Source of the DNA: Rouxiella badensis
Lineage (GTDB): Bacteria > Pseudomonadota > Gammaproteobacteria > Enterobacterales > Enterobacteriaceae
Reading direction: 5' to 3'
DNA: 64,000 bases
Assembly (NCBI GenBank): GCA_026967495.1
Contig: CP114060.1
Location: 868,001 to 932,000 of the forward strand
Shown: positions 27,101-36,852 of the stretch, piece after piece
Layout of the letters: each line of letters starts with the position of its first letter
How positions within the stretch are numbered: position 1 is the first letter of the stretch
The notes under the pieces: generated by a model
The model's database searches: none
The model's input: only the letters and a program-made list of their open reading frames with translations
What the model was told of the DNA's origin: nothing
Position numbers and translations under genes: made by a program

Positions 27101-27763
27101 TTACTGCATCGGGCTGAGCGTAATTTCTACGCGACGGTTCTGGGCCTTGCCTTCTGCCGTGCTGTTGGAGGCGATAGGGTTCGCCGGACCCGCGCCGGAG
27201 GTGTGTACGCGGCTGCCGGCAACGCCCTGAGTGATAAGCGCGCTGCCTACACCGTCTGCACGCTGCTGTGACAGTCGCATGTTGAGGTCGTGGCCGCCGG
27301 TGCTGTCGGTATAGCCGACGATGTTAACCGCGGTCTTGGGATACTCTTTTAATACCATCGCTACGCCGGTCAGCGTGTTGGCGCCCGCCGGTTTCAGCGT
27401 GCTGCTGTTGCTGTCGAAGGTGACGTTGTTTGGCATGTTCAGCACGATGTTATCGCCCTGGCGGGTAACGCTAACGCCGGTGCCTTTCATTTTGTCGCGC
27501 AGCTTGGCTTCCTGCACGTCCATGTAATAGCCTGCGCCGCCGCCGAGCGCCGCGCCTGCTGCTGCGCCAATCAGAGCGCCTTTGCCGCGGTCATGTTTAG
27601 ATGAAGAAAGCATCCCCACACCGGCACCTAATACGGCACCAATCCCTGCGCCAATGCCGGATTTACCTGCTTCCTGCTCGCCGGTGTAAGGGTTGGTGGT
27701 ACAGGCCGAGAGTCCCAGCGTAAGGCACAGACCGCTGGCAATAACGAGAATACGTTTATTCAT
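27101..27763 (-). CDS. yiaD: OmpA-family lipoprotein YiaD
   Basis: The 220-residue protein begins with a lipoprotein signal peptide (MNKRILVIASGLCLTLGLSAC, lipid cysteine at residue 21). A glycine-zipper region (residues 35-80, GIGAGIGAVLGAGVG and GALIGAAAGAALGGGAG) follows, then a C-terminal OmpA-like peptidoglycan-binding domain with TDSTGGHDLNMRLSQQRA and NRRVEITL. It should be tethered to the outer membrane and grip peptidoglycan. In E. coli yiaD overexpression suppresses a bamD temperature-sensitive mutant. ATG 27763 is preferred over the longer frame because it starts the signal peptide. Confidence 0.93.
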   Translation of the reverse strand: MNKRILVIASGLCLTLGLSACTTNPYTGEQEAGKSGIGAGIGAVLGAGVGMLSSSKHDRGKGALIGAAAGAALGGGAGYYMDVQEAKLRDKMKGTGVSVTRQGDNIVLNMPNNVTFDSNSSTLKPAGANTLTGVAMVLKEYPKTAVNIVGYTDSTGGHDLNMRLSQQRADGVGSALITQGVAGSRVHTSGAGPANPIASNSTAEGKAQNRRVEITLSPMQ

Positions 27764-28028
27764 TTTTATTTTTCCTTCAAGATAAATTCGGCTTGTTGAT
27801 AACCGTCCGCGCTCTTTATGCGAGAAAAGCCAAAATTTATCACTCAGATAAATCCGCTTTGAGTGATATAGGAAAAACATTTAACTTTATTTACGTTACT
27901 CCGATTTATTTAATTAAATAGAAACATAGCGGGAGCATAAAAGATAAACCGCTTAATGCGTTGTGAATAATAAATATCATTAAAATAAGAGGGTGTTATT
28001 ATTAAGTTAATATTAATAATTTGCTTCA

Positions 28029-28490
28029 CTACAAGCTTTGCCAGCTCATCACCCACGTCGGCAGGCCGGTGCCGGGATGATGTGTATCGGTAATAACGCC
28101 AAATCCCTCCTTACGATAAAAAGCCACGGCACGATCGTTTTGTTGATAAACCTCAAGCAGCAGCTTTGAATAATAATTTTTTACTACCGACATTAATTCC
28201 TGCGCCAACCCGCTACCGTAAAATTCCTCAATGATAAATAACGCCCCAATAAACTGCTGATTTAGTACGCTGATGAAACCGACTATTTCTTTATTTTCTG
28301 CCCGGCAGGCAACCCAGGTACGGGCCTGAGGTAAAAAGGTTTCTTTGACCATCGCCGCACTTTCAAGCCAGTAACTTTCGCTGATAAAAGGGTGTGCTTT
28401 TATCGTGCTGCGTAGCCAGAGCAGCACTAATGCGTTGATATCTTGAGAGTCCGCGCGGCGGATCACGCAGTCATGCGTTGTGGATGGCAT
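28029..28490 (-). CDS. yiaC: GNAT-family N-acetyltransferase YiaC
   Basis: The 153-residue GNAT protein resembles E. coli YiaC, which acetylates protein lysines with acetyl-CoA. Shared blocks include LWLRSTIKAHPFI near the N-terminus and LLLEVYQQNDRAVAFYRKEGF and LPTWVMSW near the end. The acetyl-CoA loop region reads YGSGLAQELM. Its start lies inside the 3' end of tag (28 bases of overlap), as in E. coli, so the two are translated from one message. Confidence 0.9.
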   Translation of the reverse strand: MPSTTHDCVIRRADSQDINALVLLWLRSTIKAHPFISESYWLESAAMVKETFLPQARTWVACRAENKEIVGFISVLNQQFIGALFIIEEFYGSGLAQELMSVVKNYYSKLLLEVYQQNDRAVAFYRKEGFGVITDTHHPGTGLPTWVMSWQSL

Positions 28491-29029
28491 AGGCAGTTTG
28501 TCTGGTGATCGTTCACCAGGCCGCTGGCCTGCATAAACGCATAGCAGATTGTCGACCCAATAAACTTGAACCCGCGTTTTTTCAAGGCCTTGGACATGGC
28601 ATCGGAAATCTCGGTTTTTGCCAACACCTCACCCGGACCCTGTGGGCTGTTAACGATGGGCTGGTGGTCAACGAACTGCCAGACAAAGGTTGAGAAGTCT
28701 TCGCCGCTGGCCTGCATCTCGAGCCAGGCTTTGGCATTGGTGATGATGGCCTGAATTTTACCGCGGTGACGGATAATCCCGCTTTCAAGCACCAGCGTCT
28801 CGACGTCCTGCTCGGTCATTTCGGCGATACGCTCAGGCACAAACTGGTGAAAGCAGCGGCGATAATTTTCACGTTTCCGTAGCACGGTAATCCATGAAAG
28901 TCCGGCCTGCTGACCCTCCAGACACAGCATTTCGAACAGCACGCGGCCGTCTTTTATCGGCACACCCCACTCTTTATCGTGATATTCAATATAAAGTGGA
29001 TCGTTCGAGACCCAACTGCATCGTGTCAT
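28463..29029 (-). CDS. tag: DNA-3-methyladenine glycosylase I
   Basis: At 188 residues this matches Tag, the constitutive base-excision enzyme that removes 3-methyladenine from alkylated DNA. It starts MTRCSWVSNDPLYIEYHDKEWG. The zinc-binding residues (Cys4, His17 and the C-terminal His/Cys in NDHQTNCLCH) and the helix-hairpin-helix fold sequence GIIRHRGKIQAIITNAKAW are present. ATG 29029 gives the family start. The longer upstream frame would overlap the hairpin at 29041. Cotranscribed with yiaC. Confidence 0.95.
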   Translation of the reverse strand: MTRCSWVSNDPLYIEYHDKEWGVPIKDGRVLFEMLCLEGQQAGLSWITVLRKRENYRRCFHQFVPERIAEMTEQDVETLVLESGIIRHRGKIQAIITNAKAWLEMQASGEDFSTFVWQFVDHQPIVNSPQGPGEVLAKTEISDAMSKALKKRGFKFIGSTICYAFMQASGLVNDHQTNCLCHPQRMTA

Positions 29030-29040
29030 CGTCTTGCTCC

Positions 29041-29072
29041 CAAGATTGCGGAAAATGGCCTCCGCAATCTTG
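29041..29072 (-). terminator. Perfect 12-bp hairpin between the MFS gene and tag
   Basis: CAAGATTGCGGA at 29041-29052 pairs exactly with TCCGCAATCTTG at 29061-29072 across an 8-base loop, 10 bases after the MFS stop on the minus strand. The flanks are not T-rich. Confidence 0.6.
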
Positions 29073-29081
29073 GTCTTAATG

Positions 29082-30422
29082 CTATTTTTCTGCAAGCGCT
29101 ACCTGTTTACCCTGCGGCATAGGTTCCCGTTTTTTCATCCGTTTCTCAGGCTGTAGCAGGGTCATGCACAGCATGCTGCAAAAGACACGGCCGCCGTCGC
29201 GGTGAACATCGCACCATAGCCGTGGTACTGCGCCAGATAGCCGCTTAACGTCGGCGCGAGTATCGACGCCACGTTGGCTATCGCCAGCGTCATGCCGCTG
29301 TAGGTGCCAACCGACGCCTTCGGCGAGACGTCAATCACCACCGACCAGTACAGGTTATTTACCAGAGCATTCAAGGCGTTGCCCAGAGTCATCAGCAGAA
29401 TTATCTCGAACGGTGAGCTGGCGTAGGGAATAAGTACGAAACAGGTGGCGGTCAGCAGCAGCGTGACGGCGGCAAAAACGTTGCGCGCCAGACGCAGGTT
29501 GCCGGTTTTACGCAGCAGCGTATCGGCTATCTTGCCGCCGAGCAGCACGGTGAAGCAGGCGCCGGTCCAGGGGATCATCGCGACGTACCACAGGGAATGC
29601 AGGTCATAGTGGAAGGTATCCTGCAAATATTTAGGGACTCCAGGTGACCAGCACAAAGGTGACGTACAGGAACGAGAAATAGCCCAGTGCATTCAGCACC
29701 AGCGTACGGCTGGTAAAAAACGCCCACCACGGCTGGCGAGAGCCGGTATCCTGTACCTCTGCGTCTTGCGCGATAGCGGCCAGTTCTGCTGGCGTCACCT
29801 TAGGATGCTGCGCGGGGGTATCGGTAAACCCACGGGCAAACACGGCGATTGCCAGCAGCGAAAAGACGCCCAGTACAATAAACATCGTGCGCCAGTCGTG
29901 GGTAAGCAGCAGTAAACCTACCGCCAGGGGCGCGGTCAGCAGCGCACCAACCTGGGTGCTTAGCAGCCCAATGCCCAGTGAGAAGCCGCGCTCTCTGCGT
30001 GGTGCCCAATGGGCAATAGTCTTGTTCATCAACGCGTAGGCCGGCCCTTCCGAGAAGCCAAACAGAATACGCAATACCGCAAAGCCCATGATTGCCGAGC
30101 CGCCGAACAGTGCGACCCCAAGCTCACCGGCCCACGCGGTGCCAATTTCCAGCAACGACCACAGGCCGCCGGCGATAAGCCAAACTTTTTTGGTCCCGAT
30201 TCTGTCGGCCAGCAATCCCCCGCAGAGAGAACCAAACAGGTAACCAAAGCCGAAATATCCGAGCACTGCGCCGAGCTGGAGTTTAGTGAAGTGGTATTCG
30301 GCCGAAATATCATTGGCCGCAAAGGAGAGCGCGCCGCGATCGATGTAGTTGATCAAGGCGATAAAAAAGACCATCGCGAAAATGCGATAGCGGTAATGGC
30401 TCTGATTGTGTTCGGTTGACAT
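29082..30422 (-). CDS. MFS transporter, anion:cation symporter type (two frameshifts)
   Basis: Two indels split this carrier: an extra base at about 29637 (GAG[T]CCC on the coding strand) and a missing base near 29175. Corrected, it encodes about 446 residues with 12 hydrophobic segments, starting after MSTEHNQSHYRYR with FFIALINYIDRGALSFAANDI, the phrase common to D-galactonate/glucarate-type carriers. The corrected tail ends PEKRMKKREPMPQGKQVALAEK at 29082. The substrate is unknown. It stands alone between tag and glyQ, and its ribosome site lies in an inverted repeat (30429-30458). Confidence 0.8.
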
Positions 30423-30428
30423 AGGCTT

Positions 30429-30458
30429 GCCTCCTTAGCGTTCGCGTTATAAGGAGGC
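30429..30458 (-). promoter_or_regulatory. Inverted repeat that pairs with the MFS gene's Shine-Dalgarno
   Basis: On the minus strand CCTCCTTA lies 12 bases upstream of TAAGGAGGC, the ribosome site just before the ATG at 30422. The two arms can pair over 9 bp and would hide the site. It could be a translational control hairpin. Confidence 0.5.
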
Positions 30459-30713
30459 TAGCAATGTTGATGCCAGTCAGGCACGGCGGGGCAAATAAAC
30501 GCCTGCGCGACCGGATTACGGGCACTCGTCGTCCCGACGCCGGGCTATGCCTGGTTGCCTTGCGCCTTAATGTGGCAAACGGCGGACCATTTGGTCTGTT
30601 TTATGCCTTTTTGTGAGGCAGAGAAAGTCGGAAGCGGTAGCTGATTATCTTCCGTGCAGCGGGTATACTGTCCGACTCTTTATAAACTCACTTGTCTCGC
30701 GTGCGAAACCAAC

Positions 30714-31629
30714 ATGCAAAAGTTTGATACCAAGACCTTTCAGGGCCTGATCCTGACGCTTCAGGATTACTGGGCACAACAGGGCTGTACTATCGTTCAG
30801 CCATTGGATATGGAAGTCGGCGCGGGAACTTCCCACCCGATGACTAGCCTGCGCGCGCTAGGCCCGGAGCCGTTTGCTGCCGCCTACGTTCAGCCTTCCC
30901 GTCGTCCTACCGACGGCCGTTATGGCGAAAACCCTAACCGCCTGCAGCACTATTATCAGTTCCAGGTGATGATCAAACCTTCGCCTGAAAACATTCAGGA
31001 GGCTCTACCTCGGCTCGCTGAAAGAGCTGGGTCTGGATCCTACCGTTCACGATATCCGCTTCGTAGAAGACAACTGGGAAAACCCGACGCTTGGCGCCTG
31101 GGGTCTCGGCTGGGAAGTGTGGCTGAACGGGATGGAAGTGACGCAGTTTACCTATTTCCAGCAGGTCGGCGGCCTTGAGTGCAAGCCGGTTACCGGTGAA
31201 ATCACCTACGGTCTCGAGCGTTTGGCGATGTACATTCAGGGCGTAGACAGCGTTTACGACCTGACGTGGAGCGATGGCCCGCTGGGTAAAACCACTTACG
31301 GCGACGTGTTCCATCAGAACGAAGTGGAGCAATCCACCTATAACTTCGAATACGCCGACGTAGACTTCCTGTTCCACAGCTTTGAACAGCACGAGAAAGA
31401 AGCGCAAAAGCTGCTGGCTCTCGAGAATCCGCTGGCTCTGCCTGCCTACGAGCGTATTTTGAAAGCGGCGCACTGCTTCAACCTGCTGGACGCGCGCAAG
31501 GCCATCTCCGTGACCGAGCGTCAGCGCTATATTCTGCGCATCCGTACCCTGACCAAGATGGTGGCCGAAGCCTACTACGCTTCCCGCGAGGCGCTGGGCT
31601 TCCCGATGTGCAAAAAGAACGAGAAGTGA
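30714..31629 (+). CDS. glyQ: Glycyl-tRNA synthetase alpha subunit (frameshifted in this sequence)
   Basis: Without one extra G at 31001-31002 this is a 304-residue GlyQ, the catalytic subunit of the tetrameric alpha2-beta2 enzyme that charges tRNA-Gly. It starts MQKFDTKTFQGLILTLQDYW, and the class II active-site text QPLDMEVGAGTSHPMT and the FVEDNWENPTLGAWGLGWEVW block are intact. The extra base turns GAGCTC (Q-E-L-Y-L) into GAGGCTC. The gene is essential, so the shift is most likely an error. glyS follows after 9 bases. Confidence 0.95.
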
Positions 31630-31638
31630 GAAACAGTG

Positions 31639-33708
31639 ATGACTGAAAAAACATTTCTGGTGGAAATCGGCACGGAAGAGCTGCCACCAAAGGCGCTGCG
31701 TAGCCTTGCCGAATCTTTCGCGGCCAATCTGACCGCTGAGCTGGACGCGGCCAATCTGGCACACGGCGCGGTTGAGTGGTTTGCTGCACCGCGTCGTCTG
31801 GCGGTAAAAGTTGCCAACCTCAGCGCGGCGCAGGCCGATCGCGAAGTCGAGAAACGCGGTCCTGCGATTGCTCAGGCGTTTGACGCCGAAGGTAACGCCA
31901 CCAAAGCGGCCGAAGGCTGGGCGCGCGGCTGTGGAATCACCGTCGAACAGGCCGATCGTCTGGTGGGCGACAAAGGCGAGTGGCTGGTTTATCGTGCACA
32001 CGTTAAGGGCGAGAGCGCTCAGGCGCTGCTGCCAGCGATGATAGCGACTTCCCTGCAAAAACTGCCTATTCCAAAACTGATGCGTTGGGGCGACTCCGAC
32101 GTGCAGTTCGTGCGTCCGGTTCACACCGTGACCCTGCTGCTGGGTGACGAGCTTATTGCCGGTACTATTCTGGGCATCGACTCTGCGCGCACCGTTCGTG
32201 GTCACCGCTTTATGGGCGAGTCCGAATTCACTATCGACAACGCCGACCAGTATCCGCAAATTCTGCTCGAGCGCGGCAAGGTGATTGCCGACTACGAGCA
32301 GCGTAAAGCCGTCATCAAGCAGGGCGCTGAAGCGGCTGCCGCCGAGATTGGCGGTATCGCCGACCTGAGCGACAGCCTGCTGGAAGAAGTGACCTCACTG
32401 GTTGAATGGCCGGTCGTGCTGACCGCGAAATTCGAAGAAAAATTCCTGGCCGTCCCTGCGGAAGCGCTGGTTTACACCATGAAGGGTGACCAGAAGTATT
32501 TCCCGGTGTACGACGCCGCCGGAAAACTGCTGCCGAACTTCATCTTCGTTGCCAACGTCGAGTCGAAAGACCCGCAGCAGATAATCTCCGGTAACGAGAA
32601 AGTGGTTCGTCCGCGTCTGGCCGATGCCGAGTTCTTCTTCAACACAGACCGTAAAAAGCGTCTTGAAGACAATCTGCCGCGCCTTGAGACCGTGCTGTTC
32701 CAGAAACAGCTGGGCACGCTGCGTGACAAGACCGACCGTATTCAGGCGCTGTCTGGGTGGATAGCCGATAAAATCGGTGCCAATGTCGAGAACGCCAGGC
32801 GCGCAGGTTTGCTGTCTAAATGCGACCTGATGACCAACATGGTATTCGAGTTCACCGACACGCAGGGCGTGATGGGCATGCACTATGCCCGTCACGACGG
32901 CGAAGCGGAAGAAGTTGCCGTTGCGTTGAACGAACAGTATCAGCCGCGTTTTGCCGGTGATCAGCTGCCTGAATCGCTGGTGGCCTGTGCGCTGGCGATC
33001 GCTGACAAGATGGACACCCTGGCCGGTATCTTCGGCATCGGGCAACATCCGAAGGGCGACAAAGACCCGTTTGCGCTGCGTCGTGCCGCGCTAGGCGTGC
33101 TGCGTATCATCGTTGAAAAGAACCTGCCTCTGGATCTGCAAACGCTGACCGAAGAAGCGGTACGTCTGTATGGCGACAAGCTGACCAACGAGAAAGTCGT
33201 CGATGACGTTGTCGATTTCATGCTGGGTCGTTTCCGTGCCTGGTATCAGGAAGAAGGCCACGCGGTTGACACCATTCAGGCCGTGCTGGCTCGTCGTCCG
33301 ACCAAACCGGCCGACTTTGACGCTCGCGTTAAGGCCGTGACCTACTTCCGCACCCTGGACGAAGCGGCAACGCTGGCTGCGGCCAACAAGCGCGTGTCTA
33401 ACATTCTGGCAAAATCGAACGAGGCCCTTTACGACCAGGTTCACGCGTCGGTATTGAAAGAGCCGTCTGAGGTGAAGCTGGCAACCCACCTGGTGGTCCT
33501 GCGCGACAAGCTCGAGCCACTGTTTGTTGCGGGTCAGTATCAGCAAGCGCTGGTTGAACTGGCTGCTCTGCGCGAGCCGGTCGACGCCTTCTTTGACGGC
33601 GTGATGGTGATGGCTGAAGACGAAGCGGTGCGTATCAATCGTCTGACGCTGTTGAGCAAACTGCGCGAGCTGTTCCTGCAGGTGGCGGATATCTCTGTCC
33701 TGCAATAA
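31639..33708 (+). CDS. glyS: Glycyl-tRNA synthetase beta subunit
   Basis: The 689-residue protein equals E. coli GlyS in length and partners GlyQ. The beta subunit carries the tRNA-binding parts, including an HD-like domain and a C-terminal anticodon-binding domain (the DALR-type region VDTIQAVLARRP to FFDGVMVMAEDEAVRINRLTLL). The ATG at 31639 is chosen over the GTG one codon upstream by comparison with MTEKTFLVEIGTEELPPKALR. A terminator follows at 33725. Confidence 0.97.
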   Translation: MTEKTFLVEIGTEELPPKALRSLAESFAANLTAELDAANLAHGAVEWFAAPRRLAVKVANLSAAQADREVEKRGPAIAQAFDAEGNATKAAEGWARGCGITVEQADRLVGDKGEWLVYRAHVKGESAQALLPAMIATSLQKLPIPKLMRWGDSDVQFVRPVHTVTLLLGDELIAGTILGIDSARTVRGHRFMGESEFTIDNADQYPQILLERGKVIADYEQRKAVIKQGAEAAAAEIGGIADLSDSLLEEVTSLVEWPVVLTAKFEEKFLAVPAEALVYTMKGDQKYFPVYDAAGKLLPNFIFVANVESKDPQQIISGNEKVVRPRLADAEFFFNTDRKKRLEDNLPRLETVLFQKQLGTLRDKTDRIQALSGWIADKIGANVENARRAGLLSKCDLMTNMVFEFTDTQGVMGMHYARHDGEAEEVAVALNEQYQPRFAGDQLPESLVACALAIADKMDTLAGIFGIGQHPKGDKDPFALRRAALGVLRIIVEKNLPLDLQTLTEEAVRLYGDKLTNEKVVDDVVDFMLGRFRAWYQEEGHAVDTIQAVLARRPTKPADFDARVKAVTYFRTLDEAATLAAANKRVSNILAKSNEALYDQVHASVLKEPSEVKLATHLVVLRDKLEPLFVAGQYQQALVELAALREPVDAFFDGVMVMAEDEAVRINRLTLLSKLRELFLQVADISVLQ

Positions 33709-33724
33709 GCTCGCCGATTATTGA

Positions 33725-33765
33725 AAAACCCGGTTCCGGCCTTGTGTCCGAATCGGGTTTTTTTG
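33725..33765 (+). terminator. Rho-independent terminator after glyS
   Basis: AAAACCCG...TTCCGG pairs with CCGAA-CGGGTTTT and ends in seven Ts, about 17 bases after the glyS stop. Confidence 0.9.
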
Positions 33766-33924
33766 CCTGCTGTTTATGATTTGGACGTACGGATTTCTAG
33801 CCGCCCCGCACTTAATCTTCTTATTGATATTCATATCGAATATAAGAGCTGTACTACTTATTCACGGCCTTACATCCTGCTACCATAATTCTTAATTGGC
33901 CAAATTTAATAAACAGGATGCCCT

Positions 33925-35115
33925 ATGAAAAAGTCAGGTAATCACGCGTCACTCGGTATGCGCACGCTGGCCGTTCACGGCGGACAACACCCGGACGCGC
34001 AAAGCGGGGCGATCACCACCCCTATCACGGCCACCTCTTCCTTCTCTTACGGCGACTTCGACAGCGGTGAACGTCGTTTTAGCGGTGAAGAGCCGGGTTA
34101 TATGTACAGCCGTTTTGGCAATCCCACGGTCACGGCCTTTGAGGAGCGAATGGCGGTGCTTGAGGACGCCGAGTCGGCGGTGGCGTGCGCCAGTGGTATG
34201 GCAGCGGTGAGTGCGACCCTGTTTGCGCTGCTCAAAAGCGGCGACGAGATTATTCATATTGGCGCGCTGTATGGCGGAACCGAAGGGCTGATTCGCAATC
34301 TGCTGCCGCGCTACGGCATCAAACCTGTGTTTGTGCCCGATCTCGACGCATTGAAAGCGGCCTTCACCGAAAAAACCAAAATGGTGTTCGTTGAAACGCC
34401 TGCCAATCCGGTGATGGGTATCCTCTCGCTGGAAGAGGTCGCGCGTTTATGCCGTGAGGCCGGGGCGGTCAGCGTGGTCGATAACACCTTTGCTACGCCT
34501 TATCTTACCCGTCCACTGCAGTTGGGCATCGACGTGGTGCTGCACTCGGCGACCAAATATATCAGCGGTCACGGCGATGCGACCGGCGGTGTTGTCGCTG
34601 GGCGACGCGAGCTTATCGATCCTATCCGAACGCTGTGCCTGAAGCAGTTTGGTGGTTGTCTAAGCCCGTTCGAGGCGGCGCTGATGACCCGTGGATTAAA
34701 AACCTTGCCGCTGCGCGTAGAAGCCAGCTCCCACAGCGCGCAAAAAATTGCCGAATACCTCAATGAGCATCCGGCGATTGCCGCCGTATTTTATCCGGGC
34801 CTGAAGACTCATGCCGGCTATGAGGTCGCACGCAAACAGATGAAGCTGTTCGGCGGTATTATGGCGGTAGAATTGAAGGGAGGACGCGGCGCTGCACGGC
34901 AGTTCCTCGACAAGCTGACGTTGGTCACACAGGCCGTGTCACTGGGGGACACCGACTCGCTGGCCTGTCACCCTGCCAGCACAACGCACAGCGCGGTTCC
35001 TGAGAAAATTCGTCTCGAGAGTGGTATCACCGAAGGACTGGTGAGGATCAGTATCGGCATCGAGGACACCGAAGACCTGATTGCCGATTTTGAGCAAGCG
35101 TTGGAAGGACTCTAA
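33925..35115 (+). CDS. Trans-sulfuration PLP enzyme, methionine gamma-lyase-like
   Basis: This 396-residue protein belongs to the Cys/Met-metabolism PLP family and aligns best in my memory with methionine gamma-lyase of Citrobacter. The PLP lysine lies in SATKYISGHGDATGG, with YSRFGNPT, ASGMAAVSA, VDNTFATPY and SLGDTDSLACHPASTTHS also present. Methionine gamma-lyases have a cysteine in the IYGCT motif. Here it is glycine (LYGGTEG), so the substrate could instead be cystathionine, homocysteine or an O-acyl homoserine. RBS AGGATGCCCT is modest. It ends 4 bases inside the end of the convergent GlxA-type gene. Confidence 0.75.
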   Translation: MKKSGNHASLGMRTLAVHGGQHPDAQSGAITTPITATSSFSYGDFDSGERRFSGEEPGYMYSRFGNPTVTAFEERMAVLEDAESAVACASGMAAVSATLFALLKSGDEIIHIGALYGGTEGLIRNLLPRYGIKPVFVPDLDALKAAFTEKTKMVFVETPANPVMGILSLEEVARLCREAGAVSVVDNTFATPYLTRPLQLGIDVVLHSATKYISGHGDATGGVVAGRRELIDPIRTLCLKQFGGCLSPFEAALMTRGLKTLPLRVEASSHSAQKIAEYLNEHPAIAAVFYPGLKTHAGYEVARKQMKLFGGIMAVELKGGRGAARQFLDKLTLVTQAVSLGDTDSLACHPASTTHSAVPEKIRLESGITEGLVRISIGIEDTEDLIADFEQALEGL

Positions 35116-36058
35116 CCGCGCTGTGCCAGCCGTCTCAATCCCTGTGGCGGCTGGCCGGTAAGGCGTATAAACGCCCGCCGCATTCTTTCGGGATCAACGA
35201 ATCCCACCTGACGGGCGACAACCTCTAGCGTCTCGTGGCCGCATTCGATGCGTTCGCGGGCGGCTTCGACGCGCAGCTGTTCGATGATTTTGGCCGGAGT
35301 TTGCCCGGTTTCGCTGCGAAAAAGTCGTCCAAACTGACGCAGGCTCAGGCAGGCTGCATCGGCCAAATCACCCACCGACAAGGGGGCTGCAAGATGTTCA
35401 CGCGCATAGCTCAGGGCCATGCGTATGCGATCCGAACTTGGGTCTAACGCTTGTAAAACCGAAAACTGCGACTGGCCGCCCGCACGGCGTTGGTAAACCA
35501 CCAGCTGGCGTGCCGTACTCGCCGCGACCTCGCGACCTTCATCCTGTTCAATCAGCGCCAACGCCAGATCGATACCGGCAGAGATCCCCGCCGACGTCCA
35601 GAGTCTGCCTTGCTGGATAAAAATCTTGTCCTGATCGACTCGAATTGCCGGAAAACACCGTTGCAGCCTCTGCGCCTTTGACCAGTGTGTCGTCACGCGT
35701 TTGTCGTCAAGCAGACCGGTGGCCGCAAGGATAAACGCTCCCGAGCAGACGCTAGTCACGCGCCGCCCGAGGCGATACTGATGGCGCAAAAAATCCTGTA
35801 TTTGGGCATTGTTCATGGCTGCCATGACCCCGCGCCCCCGGCTATGACCAGCGTGTCGAAATGCCTTTGGTTATCCAGCGGTTCACTCATTACCTCGATT
35901 CCCGGCGTACTTTTCACTAATCCGCCGTCGACGGAGAGAGCGTGACACTGGTAAAGCGGGGAGGGCAGATCGCGGGAGACGGTATCAAACGCCGTCAGTG
36001 GGCCGGCAAAATCGAGCAGGTTGAAGTCGGGAAAGATAATAAAGCCGAGCTGTCGCAT
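35112..36058 (-). CDS. GlxA-type transcriptional regulator, DJ-1/PfpI plus AraC domains (frameshifted)
   Basis: With one missing G restored near 35828-35831 (reading AGGAGV-MAAMNNAQ), this is a single regulator of about 315 residues. The N-terminal DJ-1/PfpI-like domain (residues about 1-170) contains the nucleophile-elbow region SVCSGAFILAATGLLD. The C-terminal AraC/XylS double helix-turn-helix includes PLSVGDLADAACLSLRQFGRLFRSETGQTP. Such regulators usually control adjacent genes. It is divergent from a DJ-1 protein gene across about 100 bases and converges with the PLP-lyase gene. The effector is unknown. Confidence 0.8.
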
Positions 36059-36164
36059 GAGCCTATACCTCAGGTAAATGGCGCTTTTTGAGGGAACTAT
36101 GACCTTTAGGTCAAATGTAGATCGGTTAGGTTAAGTAGAACAACCTAATTAACAGGAGTCGATG

Positions 36165-36841
36165 ATGAATAAACCTTTAACCGTGGTGTTTCCGCTGTAT
36201 CCCGGCGTGACGCAGCTGGACTTCACCGGTCCCTGGCAGGTGCTGATGCATTTGCCGGGTGCGCGGTTGATTGCCGCCTCGCTCGGCGGTGAAAGCATTG
36301 TCTCGGAGGGCCTGAATTTTGCCAGCCTCCAGCCACTGGAAAGTCTGACCGAGTGCGACGTGCTTTGTGTACCGGGCGGGGAGGCTGCACCGACGCGATG
36401 AAAAATCCCGATTTTATCAGCCATATCCAAAGGCTTGCGGACAACGCGACCTATGTAACTTCAGTCTGTACCGGCTCACTGATTCTGGCGGCAGCGGGAA
36501 TACTCAGGGGAAAACGCGCCGCCTGCCATTGGATGTATCTCGATACGCTGGCGTGGTTTGGTGCTATTCCCGTGTCGGAGCGGGTGGTGCGCGACGGCAA
36601 TATCTTCAGCGGAGGCGGCGTAACGGCGGGGATTGATTTTGCGCTGACCCTGGTTGCGGAGCTTGCCGGTGAGGAACGGGCGCAGCGCATTCAGCTGGGG
36701 CTGGAGTACGCCCCCGCGCCGCCTTTCAACGCCGGACATCCTGACGTGGCTCCGGCGGCGCTGGTAGCGCAGCAGCTGGCTTCAACGGCGGCGCTGCGTG
36801 AACGCCGCCGGCAAATCATCCAGGAAATCAGCCTACAGTAG
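36165..36841 (+). CDS. DJ-1/PfpI family protein, isonitrile hydratase-like (frameshifted)
   Basis: Restoring one G in the run 36378-36381 gives a protein of about 225 residues: VPGGGGCTDAMKNPDF joins the two halves. It is a single-domain DJ-1/PfpI protein with the nucleophile-elbow cysteine in TSVCTGSLILAAAGIL, an early Asp/Glu segment DFTGPWQVL, and the GGGVTAGIDFAL motif typical of the isonitrile hydratase-like group. Enzyme activity is not proven by this. AACAGGAG precedes the ATG pair at 36162/36165. The divergent GlxA-type regulator probably controls it. Confidence 0.8.
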
Positions 36842-36852
36842 GCGTTTGTTGG

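Noticed and set aside
30459..30713. T-box or other riboswitch ahead of glyQS
   Set aside because: No T-box sequence or specifier-loop structure is visible. T-boxes are typical of Gram-positive bacteria.
30973..32259. 428-codon open frame antisense to glyQ and glyS
   Set aside because: It runs across two well-supported genes on the other strand and has low-complexity, non-protein-like content. It is a frame shadow.
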